Source: Shewanella inventionis (GTDB taxonomy: Bacteria; Pseudomonadota; Gammaproteobacteria; Enterobacterales; Shewanellaceae). From it: a stretch of DNA of 64,000 bases. The notes below the pieces were generated by a model, which was not told the DNA's origin, made no database searches, and was given only the letters and a program-made list of their open reading frames with translations. The position numbers were made by a program, and so were the translations under genes. The stretch spans positions 1 to 64,000 of the forward strand of contig NZ_BMII01000018.1 in the NCBI RefSeq assembly GCF_014641855.1. The letters are read 5' to 3'. Positions 37,922 to 47,580 of this stretch are shown here, in pieces (position 1 is the stretch's first letter; each line of letters starts with the position of its first letter).

Positions 37922-39250
37922 ATGATCAGTATTAAAGAAAAAATTGCTTACGGGCTTGGGGATACCGCCAGTAATATCGTTTTTCAAACGGTGATGCTGT
38001 TTTTAACCTTTTTTTATACCGATATTTTCGGTATTTCACCGGCGTTTGTCGGCACCATGTTTTTAGCCGTACGCTTAATTGATGCGGTAACCGATCCTTT
38101 AATGGGTGCACTTGCAGACAGAACCAATACCCGTTGGGGTAAATTTAGGCCTTACTTATTATGGTTTGCCCTGCCCTTTGGCTTTATCAGTGTGTTGGCA
38201 TTTACCACGCCAGATTTAACTGAAGATGGCAAAATGATTTATGCTTTTGTCACTTACACAGCATTGATGATGGTGTATACCGCAATTAACATTCCTTACT
38301 GTGCGCTAGGCGGCGTATTAACCGCCGATCCAAGAGAGCGAGTATCAGTACAATCATACCGTTTTGTGTTTGCCATGATTGGTGGCCTACTTGTATCAGG
38401 CCTCACATTGCCTTTAGTTGAATTCTTAGGTCAGGGCGATCAAGCCAAAGGCTATCAACTGACGATTACCGCCATGAGTATTTTAGGTGTAGCGATGTTT
38501 TTAGTGTGTTTTTGGGGCACAAAAGAACGTTTACACCCACCAGTGGATCAACAATCTAGCTTTAAAAAAGATTTTGGCGACATGCTAAAAAATGATCAAT
38601 GGCGGGTACTTGCTGTTGCCGCCGTGTGTTTATTATCTGGCATGGTGCTGCGTACTAGCTTAGCCATTTATTATGTTAAGTATTACCTTAATATGCCTGA
38701 CTCAATCACCTTATTTATCACTCTTGGTATGGTGGGTAATATCTTTGGGTGTATTTTGGCAGAGCCTCTTGCTAAACGTATCTGTAAAGTAAAAGCCTAT
38801 ATAGGGTTACAAATTATTGCCGCTGCGTTGTGTGTGTTAAGTTATTTTGTACCAAGCGAACAAGTCGTTTTAGCCTTCTTTATGTTTATCGCCTGGGGCT
38901 TTACCTTTAATATGGCCACACCGCTATTGTGGGCAAAAATGGCCGACGTGGTCGACTATGGTCAATACAAAAATGGCGTTCGCATCACAGGGATGATTTA
39001 TTCATCTGTTATTTTCTTCATCAAGTTAGGTGTTGCCATTGGTGGTGCTGCAGCCGGTTGGTTGTTAGCTGGTTACGGATATCAAGCTGATACAGCTCAA
39101 ACAGCAGAAACCCAACAAGGCATTTTATTATCCTTTACTATTTACCCCGCCATTGGATCTATTTTGGTGGCGTTTGTGATGCGTTGGTACATCCTCGATA
39201 ATCAACAAGTTGATCGCATTCACTTAGAATTAAATAGAGAAGTAAAATAA
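37922..39250 (+). CDS. GPH-family (MelB-like) sugar:cation symporter
   Basis: Inner-membrane glycoside-pentoside-hexuronide:cation symporter of 442 residues with 12 helices. The family signature is seen in AYGLGDTASNIVF (9-21), AVRLIDAVTDPLMGALADRT (about 49-68) and RWGKFRPYLLW (about 71-81), with the conserved Asp of the cation site. It probably imports beta-linked disaccharides for the cytoplasmic GH1. GAGG precedes the ATG. It lies between GH1 and the LacI-type regulator, 66 bases before the latter. Confidence 0.9.
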   Translation: MISIKEKIAYGLGDTASNIVFQTVMLFLTFFYTDIFGISPAFVGTMFLAVRLIDAVTDPLMGALADRTNTRWGKFRPYLLWFALPFGFISVLAFTTPDLTEDGKMIYAFVTYTALMMVYTAINIPYCALGGVLTADPRERVSVQSYRFVFAMIGGLLVSGLTLPLVEFLGQGDQAKGYQLTITAMSILGVAMFLVCFWGTKERLHPPVDQQSSFKKDFGDMLKNDQWRVLAVAAVCLLSGMVLRTSLAIYYVKYYLNMPDSITLFITLGMVGNIFGCILAEPLAKRICKVKAYIGLQIIAAALCVLSYFVPSEQVVLAFFMFIAWGFTFNMATPLLWAKMADVVDYGQYKNGVRITGMIYSSVIFFIKLGVAIGGAAAGWLLAGYGYQADTAQTAETQQGILLSFTIYPAIGSILVAFVMRWYILDNQQVDRIHLELNREVK

Positions 39251-39316
39251 AATCATGTTAGTCTTGGCGCCTTATGCTCCAAGGCTAATTTGAATTTAAT
39301 AACGTGAAATGAATAT

Positions 39317-40318
39317 ATGGCAACAATTTACGATGTATCGGTAATGGCGGGAGTGTCTCTGGCAACAGTTTCTAGAGTCATGAACAACAACACCAAAGTC
39401 AGTGACAAAACCAAACAAAAAGTATTGGATGCGATGCAAGTTTTAGGCTATCGCCCCAATACCATTGCACAGTCTTTAGCATCTAATTGTTCCAATAGCA
39501 TTGGCGTGTTGGTGTCGCAACTTGATGGTCCGTTTTACGGCCCTATGATGACCGAAATAGAAACCGTACTGCGTGGCGCCAACAAGCACGTTATTATTGC
39601 AGCAGGCCACAGTAATGAAATTCAAGAAAAAGACAGTGTCGATTTTTTGATGAGCCGTGGCTGTGATGCACTTATTTTAGATATTGAAGCCGTCTCTGAT
39701 GAGTACTTAATTGAGCTCAGCAAAGGTCCTACTCCGATTGTGTTTATTAACCGCTACATCGACGCTATTAAAGAGCGTTGTGTTTACCTTGAAAATGAAC
39801 AAGGTGGCTTTATGGCCACCGACCACATTTTATCCCTTGGCCATAAAGACATTGCCTACATATCAGGGCCGTTATTTAAGCTCGACGTAAGGGATCGCTT
39901 AAAAGGCCATAAACGCGCACTTAAGCAATACAATATAGACTTTGATGACACCCTCTACTACGAAAGCGATTTTAAAGAAGCGGGCGGAAGCGAGGCTATG
40001 GAGCATTTTTTATCGCTAAACAAGCCAATTACCGCGGTGGTGTGTGCCAACGACCAAATGGCATCTGGGGCAATATCAGTTTGCTTAGAACACGGTTTAC
40101 GAGTGCCTGAAGACATCTCATTTATTGGTTACGACAATATCCCGTTTCCGCAGTATATTTCACCTAAGTTAACTACGGTAAGTAACCCTATTCATGAAAT
40201 GGGTAAAATGGCAGCAAGATGGGTACTACAGCACGTATATAACGACACTGAAATCCTGGTAGAAAGCTCGTTTTCGCCAGAGTTGTTTATCCGTACCTCA
40301 ACCAAAGCCATAGACTAA
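39317..40318 (+). CDS. LacI-family transcriptional regulator of the glucan locus
   Basis: DNA-binding repressor, 333 residues. The HTH is at 3-25 (IYDVSVMAGVSLATVSRVMN) followed by a hinge helix (RPNTIAQSLAS) and a periplasmic-binding-protein-like effector domain (about 60-333). The hinge and HTH are of the class that binds palindromes with a central CG; the four AAGCGCTT operators in this locus are the obvious targets. The effector is probably a glucose or beta-glucoside derivative. Shewanella literature uses the name BglR for such a regulator, but identity is not certain here. Confidence 0.92.
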   Translation: MATIYDVSVMAGVSLATVSRVMNNNTKVSDKTKQKVLDAMQVLGYRPNTIAQSLASNCSNSIGVLVSQLDGPFYGPMMTEIETVLRGANKHVIIAAGHSNEIQEKDSVDFLMSRGCDALILDIEAVSDEYLIELSKGPTPIVFINRYIDAIKERCVYLENEQGGFMATDHILSLGHKDIAYISGPLFKLDVRDRLKGHKRALKQYNIDFDDTLYYESDFKEAGGSEAMEHFLSLNKPITAVVCANDQMASGAISVCLEHGLRVPEDISFIGYDNIPFPQYISPKLTTVSNPIHEMGKMAARWVLQHVYNDTEILVESSFSPELFIRTSTKAID

Positions 40319-40345
40319 ACCAGTATCGCGTTTTTTACTCGTGAT

Positions 40346-40380
40346 GGCATTGTTTTTGACTCAATTTTGAAAACAATGCC
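40346..40380 (+). terminator. hairpin after the LacI gene
   Basis: GGCATTGTTTT (40346-40356) pairs with AAAACAATGCC (40370-40380) with a 13-base loop, 28 bases past the stop. No T-run follows. Confidence 0.5.
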
Positions 40381-40473
40381 CAACCACCACCTACCGGCTT
40401 ATCAATATCACCCTGCTATACTGACGTATTTATCGGATAAATACGCCCAAAACTAGCAACATTTCTCGCAACA

Positions 40474-40491
40474 AAAGAAAGCGCTTACATT
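40474..40491. promoter_or_regulatory. LacI-family operator, site 2 (TonB receptor promoter)
   Basis: AAAGAAAGCGCTTACATT, 288 bases before the receptor start. It matches the site-1 palindrome in reverse orientation at all but the outer left bases. Together with site 3, about 163 bases apart centre to centre, it could support DNA looping. Confidence 0.7.
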
Positions 40492-40637
40492 TTATACCAA
40501 TTTATCGCGATAAAAAATAAATATATAAAAATCAATCGCTAATAGTTACCACCATTTACCCCCTATCACGACGGTTAACAAAATGTAATAATTATTAATC
40601 ATTTTTATTGACTAAGATCAATATTTACACTAGTTTT

Positions 40638-40653
40638 ATGTAAGCGCTTACAT
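40638..40653. promoter_or_regulatory. LacI-family operator, site 3 (TonB receptor promoter)
   Basis: ATGTAAGCGCTTACAT, a perfect 16-bp palindrome, 126 bases before the receptor start codon. Best match to a symmetric consensus of the four sites. Confidence 0.85.
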
Positions 40654-40778
40654 TAGCTGTTTTATATGACAACAATTTATAAATAATGATCACAGCGCCG
40701 ATGGAGAATTACAAAAACGATTTGCGCCCAACTCGCAATATTGAAAGACATAAAATCTAGTCAATGGGGATTTCCTAG

Positions 40779-43733
40779 ATGAAAACAAGAACATTTAACA
40801 AAACCAAGCTTGCGACCAGTTTATCGCTTGTGCTTGGTATGAGCACTTTTCTACCTGCTCATGCTGCAGAAGAAACCAATGACGAGAATATCGAAGTCAT
40901 TTCGGTGACGGGTATTCGCGGTAGTTTAATTAAATCAATGGATGTAAAGCGTTCTTCTAACGGCGTTGTAGACTCTATTTCAGCAGAAGATATCGGTAAG
41001 TTTCCAGACACTAACTTAGCCGAATCGCTACAACGTATCAGTGGTGTTTCGATTGACCGTGTCAACGGCGAAGGCAGTAAAGTTACAGTACGTGGTTTTG
41101 GTCCAGATTTTAACCTAGTAACACTGAACGGCCGCCAAATGCCGGTAACAACAGGTTCACGCTCATTTGATTTTGCTAACATCGCCTCAGAAAGTATTAG
41201 CGGCGTTGAAGTTTTTAAAACCGCGTTAGCAGAAAACCCAACGGGTGGTATTGGTTCTACCATCAATATTTTAACCCATAAGCCACTGAGCTCTCCTGGA
41301 TTAAAAGCCACCTTTGGCGCAAAAGCCATGGATGACAAATCAACGCGTGAAGGCGGTATGACTCCTGAGTTATCAGGCTTGTACTCTAATACCTTTGCCG
41401 ATGATAAATTTGGTATTTCGATTTCTGCCAGTTTCCAAGAACGTGAATCAGGCAACGCTCAAGCTCAAGTCGGTACCGGCTGGCGCAGCTTTCCTGGCAC
41501 AGTTGATAACGACTGGGGTGCAGGTACCGCTGAATGGGGTGGTGTACCACAAGACGGTCAAGTCAATCGCCCAGGTGAAGGTGATATCTACTCTGTACCG
41601 CAAACCACCATTTACCGTTTTGAAGAACAACAACGTCAACGTACTAACGGTCAGCTAGTTTTACAATATCGTCCGGTAGATTCTATTACCACTACGTTAG
41701 ACTACACCTACATGCGTAATGACGTTGATACTCAATACAATGACGTATCAGCCTGGTTTACGTTTGCTCCTTCAGAAAACGTTTGGACTGATGGCCCAAT
41801 TTCTTCTCCATTAATCTATTCAGAAACCTATGCAAGCGCTCAAGATTTATCAATGGCGACTGGTGATTATGGCGTAAGAAACGAAAGTGGCTCACTTGGT
41901 TTTAACATCGAGTGGCAAGCCAATGAAGACCTAACACTGACATTCGATGCGCACAGCTCTGTGGCAGAAAACAAACCAAATAGCATTTACGGCTCAAGCA
42001 ATACCTTAAGTACCGCAGGTTTTGTTCGTACTAGTGCCGCGACTGATTTCAGTGGCGATTTACCAGTATTAGCCGTGGGTGGTGGTAACGCCATTACACC
42101 TGCTGACATGGTGGTAACAGGTTCTGTATTTGGTAATGCACGTAATAAATCAGAAATTGATCAATATCAACTTGACGGTGAATACGTATTTGAAGACGCT
42201 GGCAGTATCGATTTTGGTTTAGCTTTAACCACAGTAAATAACCATTCGCAATCAGTTAACGTCCAGCGTAACGATTGGGGTGGTGTGGGTAGCCCTGGTG
42301 ATTTAGATGATGCTTGGTTCCCTGCAGACACCATTCACGATAAATTCAGTGCTAACGGTGGCGATTTCTCTGATGGCACTGGCACTTACGACATTTTGAA
42401 CACCATGTTTGTGTGGGATTTTGATGCTGTACGTGATTACGCGGCTGCAAATTACGCCTCATCTGTTATGGGTGATTGCGGTAACGGTTTCTGCCCATCT
42501 ACAGATTACGCGTCTGACGTTGACCGTTTTACCGAAGAAGAATCTCAAGCGGTATACGTACAATACAACTATGACAGCGAAATTGGCGACATGCCATATG
42601 ATGTCCACGTAGGGTTACGTTACGAGAAAACTGACGTCACATCAACTTCAGCGGTTGCGGGATATAACGGCACAAGTTGGGTGGGTGATACTGAAATCGC
42701 ACTCGTGGCATCTGGCGATCGCGTATTTGAAACCCAAAAAGGTGATTATGATTACTTACTACCAAATATTAACTTTAATATTGAAGTAGTTGAAGATGTT
42801 ATGCTGCGTGCCGCTTTCAGCGAAACCATAGGTCGTCCTGACTACACCTCTATTCAAGGTGGTACAGTTCGTAGCACGCTTGCAAACCAAAGTAATGGTG
42901 GTGGTTCAGCGGGTAACCCAAGTTTGTTACCTTTAGAGTCAAAAAACTACGACTTTTCAGCAGAGTGGTATTACGCACCGTCAAGTTATGTTTCTGTGGG
43001 TTACTTCTATAAAGATACTGAGAACTTTATCAGTAACACCAACGTTGTTACGACTTATGATGGCATGTACAACCCAGCAACAGGTGATTTATATCAAGCT
43101 GCGGTTCAAGCAACTGGTTCGTCTGATGCAGGTATTGTTCGTCAATACATATTCGACAACTTTGCCGATAATGCAGCTGTAGATGTCGCTAATGGGACCA
43201 TTGCAGGTAGTGCGGCTAATAACGATGAACTGTTAGAGTTTTTCATCGACACACCATCTAACAGCTCTCGTAGCTCAGTAATTGATGGTTGGGAGTTTGC
43301 GGTACAGCATTTCTTCGGTGAAACCGGATTTGGTGTTATTGCCAACTACACCATCGTTAATAGCGATGACCAATATGACAACTTCTTACTCGAAGACCAA
43401 CCTGCGCTTATCGGTCTAAGTGATACGGCAAACGCGGTATTAGTTTACGAAAACTACGGCTTCCAAGCTCGTGTGGCTTACAACTGGCGTGACGAGTTCT
43501 TAAACTCTCGCGGTCAAGATACTGGTGCTAACCCTCAGTACACTGAAGCTTACTCGCAAATTGACTTATCTGTCAGTTATGACATCGAGCAAGTTGAAGG
43601 CCTAACGGTATTTTTCGAAGGGCTTAACATTACCGAAGAATATACCCGAGTTCACGGTCGTGCTGACGAGCAAGTGTTAAACCTAACCGAAACAGGTGCT
43701 CGCTACAGCGTTGGTGCTCGTTACACCTTCTAA
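40779..43733 (+). CDS. TonB-dependent outer-membrane receptor for glucan oligosaccharides
   Basis: Large 984-residue outer-membrane transporter that draws energy from TonB-ExbB-ExbD. Signal peptide 1-30 (LSLVLGMSTFLPAHA). The TonB box is near EVISVTG (about 38-44); the plug domain about 50-165 (FPDTNLAESLQRISGVSIDR, VRGFGPDFNLVTLNGRQMP); then a 22-strand barrel ending in the aromatic GARYTF. This subtype is common at carbohydrate loci. The two operators upstream and neighbouring glucanases support a beta-glucan oligosaccharide as ligand (inference). Two hairpins follow. Confidence 0.94.
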   Translation: MKTRTFNKTKLATSLSLVLGMSTFLPAHAAEETNDENIEVISVTGIRGSLIKSMDVKRSSNGVVDSISAEDIGKFPDTNLAESLQRISGVSIDRVNGEGSKVTVRGFGPDFNLVTLNGRQMPVTTGSRSFDFANIASESISGVEVFKTALAENPTGGIGSTINILTHKPLSSPGLKATFGAKAMDDKSTREGGMTPELSGLYSNTFADDKFGISISASFQERESGNAQAQVGTGWRSFPGTVDNDWGAGTAEWGGVPQDGQVNRPGEGDIYSVPQTTIYRFEEQQRQRTNGQLVLQYRPVDSITTTLDYTYMRNDVDTQYNDVSAWFTFAPSENVWTDGPISSPLIYSETYASAQDLSMATGDYGVRNESGSLGFNIEWQANEDLTLTFDAHSSVAENKPNSIYGSSNTLSTAGFVRTSAATDFSGDLPVLAVGGGNAITPADMVVTGSVFGNARNKSEIDQYQLDGEYVFEDAGSIDFGLALTTVNNHSQSVNVQRNDWGGVGSPGDLDDAWFPADTIHDKFSANGGDFSDGTGTYDILNTMFVWDFDAVRDYAAANYASSVMGDCGNGFCPSTDYASDVDRFTEEESQAVYVQYNYDSEIGDMPYDVHVGLRYEKTDVTSTSAVAGYNGTSWVGDTEIALVASGDRVFETQKGDYDYLLPNINFNIEVVEDVMLRAAFSETIGRPDYTSIQGGTVRSTLANQSNGGGSAGNPSLLPLESKNYDFSAEWYYAPSSYVSVGYFYKDTENFISNTNVVTTYDGMYNPATGDLYQAAVQATGSSDAGIVRQYIFDNFADNAAVDVANGTIAGSAANNDELLEFFIDTPSNSSRSSVIDGWEFAVQHFFGETGFGVIANYTIVNSDDQYDNFLLEDQPALIGLSDTANAVLVYENYGFQARVAYNWRDEFLNSRGQDTGANPQYTEAYSQIDLSVSYDIEQVEGLTVFFEGLNITEEYTRVHGRADEQVLNLTETGARYSVGARYTF

Positions 43734-43744
43734 GTTGTATCTCA

Positions 43745-43790
43745 CTTGATGTTATCCCGCTTTCCCCCAGTGTTAGCGGGATACATCAAG
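43745..43790 (+). terminator. long stem-loop after the TonB receptor gene
   Basis: CTTGATGTTATCCCGC and GCGGGATACATCAAG pair over 15 bases with one bulge. It begins 12 bases after the stop codon and is followed by a second, T-tailed hairpin. It may stabilise the abundant receptor mRNA. Confidence 0.7.
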
Positions 43791-43806
43791 CCCTATTTAG
43801 GTCGTT

Positions 43807-43837
43807 GAGGTGCTCAAACTTTGGCACCTCTTTTTTT
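43807..43837 (+). terminator. intrinsic terminator of the TonB receptor gene
   Basis: GAGGTGC (43807-43813) and GCACCTC (43824-43830) followed by seven T. A textbook rho-independent terminator. Confidence 0.92.
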
Positions 43838-43954
43838 ATCTGTATATATTAAGTGACAAGGACGTTACTGCTTTTTTAATACTGACCACAATGCGATAGC
43901 ACAACACCGAGCTTTAAAATCAAAGTATTAAAAAACACAATGTGATAATCAAAA

Positions 43955-43972
43955 CATGAAAGTGCTTACATT
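43955..43972. promoter_or_regulatory. LacI-family operator, site 4 (halogenase cassette promoter)
   Basis: CATGAAAGTGCTTACATT, differing from site 1 (read in reverse) at its first base and one central base (GTGC for GCGC). It is 99 bases before the first halogenase-like gene and after the receptor terminator, so the cassette appears to have its own regulated promoter. Confidence 0.7.
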
Positions 43973-44070
43973 TTATAAATTTCTACTTATGATGTAGTGA
44001 TGCTCATTTTACGTCATAACGTTGCAACATTATCAAAATAACAATAACGCCCAAAGCGTAGGTAGATATT

Positions 44071-45651
44071 ATGCAAAAACCAATCACCCAAATAGTCATT
44101 GTTGGTGGCGGCACAGCCGGTTGGATAACGGCAGGACTACTCGCCGCCGAGCATAATGTCGACAAGGGCGTATTGGCTCACTCGCCTAAACTCAACATCA
44201 CCTTAATTGAATCGCCCGATGTAGCCACCATAGGTGTAGGTGAAGGTACCTGGCCTTCAATGCGATCAACCTTGAGCAAAATCGGCATTGATGAAAATGA
44301 CTTTATTCGCCGTTGTGATGCAAGCTTTAAGCAAGGCTCTCGCTTTATTCATTGGCGAAATGATACCCCAGACAGTTCAAACAGCTACTTGCATCCATTT
44401 AGCCTACCTCATGGTCATCAAGAACTCGATTTATGCCCATTTTGGTTGCCTCATGCACAACACGTAAGCTTTGCTAAGGCCGTGAGTAACCAGGACGTCG
44501 TATCTCAGCTTGGTTTAGCTCCTAAAACCATATCAACGGCGCAATATCACTTTCAAAATAACTATGGTTACCACCTTAATGCGGGCAAATTTAGCCAGTT
44601 ACTGACAGAACATTGCACTCAAAAACTCGGTGTTAATCATATTTACGATCATGTCGAACAGATTGTGAATAATGAACAAGGCGACATTGAAAAGCTGATA
44701 ACCAAGCAACATGGTGAGATTTCAGGGCAATTATTTATCGACTGCACTGGGGTAAAATCATTGCTATTAGGTGAGCACTTGCACGTGCCGTTTTTATGCC
44801 AAAAATCGGTTTTGTTTAACGACAGCGCCTTGGCCGTACAAGTACCTTATGAAGATCCGGCAACCGCCATCGCCTCTTGCACTCACTCAACCGCGCAGCC
44901 AAATGGTTGGATTTGGGATATCGGCTTACCGACCCGAAAAGGCGTTGGATATGTTTATTCATCAAGCCACAGTAACGACACCCAGGCAGAGCAAGTATTG
45001 CGGCGCTATATTACTGCAAATGGCACAAGCGACAAGCTTGCTTCGCAACTTGAGCTACGCAAGCTTACTATTAACCCTGGCTATCATGCTAAATGTTGGC
45101 AAAATAATTGTATTGCCATTGGCATGGCCGCAGGATTTATCGAGCCATTAGAAGCATCAGCCCTTGCGTTAATCGAGTGGACAGCATCTACACTCGCCCA
45201 ACAATTACCGCCCAATCGTCAGGTAATGGACACCATTGCAGATAGAGTAAACCTACGTTATCAGCAGCATTGGCAGCAAATTATTGACTTTTTAAAGCTG
45301 CATTATGTTATTAGCCAACGAGACGCCGACGACTATTGGTGCGACCATCGCCAAAACAGCTCAATACCTGAACGCTTACAGGCACAGCTTGAATTATGGC
45401 GTTACCAGGCTCCAAGCCAACACGATATTAGCTATAAAGAAGCGCTCTTCCCTGCGGCCAGTTTTCAATATGTGCTTTATGGCATGGGGTTTCAAACCCA
45501 GTTACCTAGCCAGGTTAAACCGTCTTTACAGCAACTGGCTCAGCGACTGTTTACCGATAACCAGCAGCGCACACAAGCATTGAGTAAAAGCTTACCGACT
45601 AACCGGGCTTTACTCGATAAGGTGGCACAATATGGATTTCCAAAGCTTTGA
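44071..45651 (+). CDS. flavin-dependent tryptophan-halogenase-like protein 1
   Basis: Cytoplasmic FAD protein of 526 residues. Motifs: GGGTAGW dinucleotide loop (12-18), GVGEGTWP (55-62), a lysine at 87 in ASFKQGSRF aligning with the catalytic lysine of tryptophan halogenases, and AAGFIEPLEAS near 350. The halogenase motif WxWxIP is altered to WIWDIGLP (280-287), with an inserted residue, so halogenation activity cannot be assumed. TAGGTAG precedes the ATG. First gene of a cassette with SapC, a cupin protein, a second halogenase and a putative oxygenase. No free tryptophan or antibiotic pathway is nearby. Confidence 0.88.
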   Translation: MQKPITQIVIVGGGTAGWITAGLLAAEHNVDKGVLAHSPKLNITLIESPDVATIGVGEGTWPSMRSTLSKIGIDENDFIRRCDASFKQGSRFIHWRNDTPDSSNSYLHPFSLPHGHQELDLCPFWLPHAQHVSFAKAVSNQDVVSQLGLAPKTISTAQYHFQNNYGYHLNAGKFSQLLTEHCTQKLGVNHIYDHVEQIVNNEQGDIEKLITKQHGEISGQLFIDCTGVKSLLLGEHLHVPFLCQKSVLFNDSALAVQVPYEDPATAIASCTHSTAQPNGWIWDIGLPTRKGVGYVYSSSHSNDTQAEQVLRRYITANGTSDKLASQLELRKLTINPGYHAKCWQNNCIAIGMAAGFIEPLEASALALIEWTASTLAQQLPPNRQVMDTIADRVNLRYQQHWQQIIDFLKLHYVISQRDADDYWCDHRQNSSIPERLQAQLELWRYQAPSQHDISYKEALFPAASFQYVLYGMGFQTQLPSQVKPSLQQLAQRLFTDNQQRTQALSKSLPTNRALLDKVAQYGFPKL

Positions 45652-45757
45652 TAATACGGCAGAGGGTTTCCGTTAGACACTTGTTAAATTGAAGATGACG
45701 TCACGTATAAAAATCATAACAACATAACGTATTTGAACGAACAATATAGGACACAAT

Positions 45758-46480
45758 ATGACTCAGCATGTATTACTTAATAGCATCGATCATAAAGACT
45801 TAAAGATAAACACAAGCCGCTCAGCCGCTTTAGGCGACAACTTATGGTACAGCGTGACCTTTCCGCAAGAGTTTCGCAGTATTCAAGCTCACTACCCTAT
45901 TTTCTTCCACAAAGATGCAACAACAGGCCAGTTTTATTCGGTGGCACTGTTTGGGTTTACCCAAAATGAAAACCTGTTTTTATCAAATGAGGGTTGGAAC
46001 GCATCTTATATTCCGCTCACAGTTCGTCGCCAACCTTTTTTAATTGGTCAACAAACCGTGCGCGAAGATGGTGTTGAACGTCAGCAGCGCGTTATTCATA
46101 TTGATTTAGATCATCCTAGAGTGAGCCAAACCGAAGGCGAAGCGCTATTTTTACCCTATGGCGGTAATACACCGTTATTAGATGAAGTCGGCGAAATGCT
46201 AGAGCTCATTCACCATGGCCTTATCGACAACCAACAGTTTATTGAAGCGCTAATTAAGCATGAGTTGCTTGAGTCGTTCACCCTTGACATCGAACTCGAC
46301 AACGGTAAAAAACACCAAATGATCGGCTTTTATACCATTAACGAAAACACCCTAGCGACGCTATCAGCAGACACCTTAGCGACATTGCATCAACAAGGTT
46401 ACTTGCAAGCCATTTTCATGGCCCTTGCCTCACAAAGCAAAGTACGCGATTTACTTAACCTTAAAAACGCACAAGGATAA
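45758..46480 (+). CDS. SapC family protein
   Basis: A 240-residue soluble protein without signal peptide. It resembles the SapC family (named after an S-layer protein gene in Campylobacter): N-terminal HVLLNSIDHKDLKINTSR, HYPIFFHKDATTGQFYSVALFGF and EGWNASYIPLTVRRQPFLIG are typical. Biochemical role unknown. Family members often sit beside TonB receptors and tryptophan-halogenase-like genes. AGGACACAAT precedes the ATG; 14 bases separate it from the next gene. Confidence 0.88.
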   Translation: MTQHVLLNSIDHKDLKINTSRSAALGDNLWYSVTFPQEFRSIQAHYPIFFHKDATTGQFYSVALFGFTQNENLFLSNEGWNASYIPLTVRRQPFLIGQQTVREDGVERQQRVIHIDLDHPRVSQTEGEALFLPYGGNTPLLDEVGEMLELIHHGLIDNQQFIEALIKHELLESFTLDIELDNGKKHQMIGFYTINENTLATLSADTLATLHQQGYLQAIFMALASQSKVRDLLNLKNAQG

Positions 46481-46494
46481 AAGGAAGCCAGCTG

Positions 46495-47544
46495 ATGTCT
46501 CACAGCAACCAGGCTCAAGCCTCAGTACACACAGGCACAATGCAAACCGTCGACAGTGTGAGCGGTTGGTCGTTAGCGCAGGTGATGGACTATGTTAAAA
46601 ACGCCAACAAACCCATGGTGTTTAAAGGCTTATGTCATCATTGGCCTGTTGTACAAGCAGGGCTAGAGTCTGCTGACAAAGCGTTAGATTATTTACGCCA
46701 GTTTTATCAAGGCAATGCCGTAACGGCTTATTACTTGCCACCAGAGCAGCAAGGGCGCGTTTTTTACAATGAACAACTCAATGGCTTTAATTATCAAGCA
46801 GGACGCTTAGATTTCAATCAGTTAGTTAGCCGCTTACAACAAGAAAATGCCAGCCCAACGCCGGCAGGCATTTACATGGGCTCGACAGATATCCATCACT
46901 TTTTGCCCGGTCTTGGAGAGCAAAATAGCCTTGATATTAGCCCAATCAACCCGCTTACCAGTATTTGGTTAGGCAATAAAACCAAGGTTGCCGCTCATTT
47001 TGACTTTCCGCTTAACCTCGCCTGTAACGTAGTGGGTAAACGCACTTTTACTCTTTTTCCGCCAGAGCAAATAAGTAACCTCTATGTCGGTCCGATGGAG
47101 TTTGCTCCTGGCGGGCAAGACATCAGCATGGTGGATTTTGATAAGCCAGACTTTGAACGATTTCCTAAATTTAAACACGCACTGGCGGCCTCATTAACAG
47201 CTGAGCTGACACCAGGTGATGTGTTATTTATTCCCAGTATGTGGTGGCATCATGTGCGCGGTATTGACGATATTAACGTACTGATTACTCATTGGTGGCG
47301 CGACACGCCGGGGCATTTAGGTCGCCCTAATAACGCACTCCTGCACAGTGTGTTAAGCCTACGCTCACTGCCAAAAGCGCAGCGCCAGGCCTGGAAAGCA
47401 ATATTTGACCATTACATTTTTGAGCATGACGAAGTAGACGATAGTCACATACCAGATGATGCTAAAGGCATGCTAAGCAAACCCTTAGATGAATTAAACG
47501 CCCGAAAGTTACGCGCAGAGTTAATTAATAAATTAAAACGATAA
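46495..47544 (+). CDS. cupin-like/JmjC domain protein (putative Fe(II)/2OG oxygenase)
   Basis: Cytoplasmic protein of 349 residues of the cupin_8/JmjC type. Ferrous-iron ligands appear as HFD in AAHFDFPLN (about 166-168) and a distal histidine in PSMWWHHV (about 259-260). N-terminal VMDYVKNANKPMVFKGLCHHWP is typical of the family, whose better known members hydroxylate protein side chains. The GGAAG site precedes the ATG. Lies between SapC and the second halogenase gene in the cassette; substrate unknown. Confidence 0.85.
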   Translation: MSHSNQAQASVHTGTMQTVDSVSGWSLAQVMDYVKNANKPMVFKGLCHHWPVVQAGLESADKALDYLRQFYQGNAVTAYYLPPEQQGRVFYNEQLNGFNYQAGRLDFNQLVSRLQQENASPTPAGIYMGSTDIHHFLPGLGEQNSLDISPINPLTSIWLGNKTKVAAHFDFPLNLACNVVGKRTFTLFPPEQISNLYVGPMEFAPGGQDISMVDFDKPDFERFPKFKHALAASLTAELTPGDVLFIPSMWWHHVRGIDDINVLITHWWRDTPGHLGRPNNALLHSVLSLRSLPKAQRQAWKAIFDHYIFEHDEVDDSHIPDDAKGMLSKPLDELNARKLRAELINKLKR

Positions 47545-47580
47545 TGCTGAACACAGCAAACATAAAACAGGATGCCCAAG

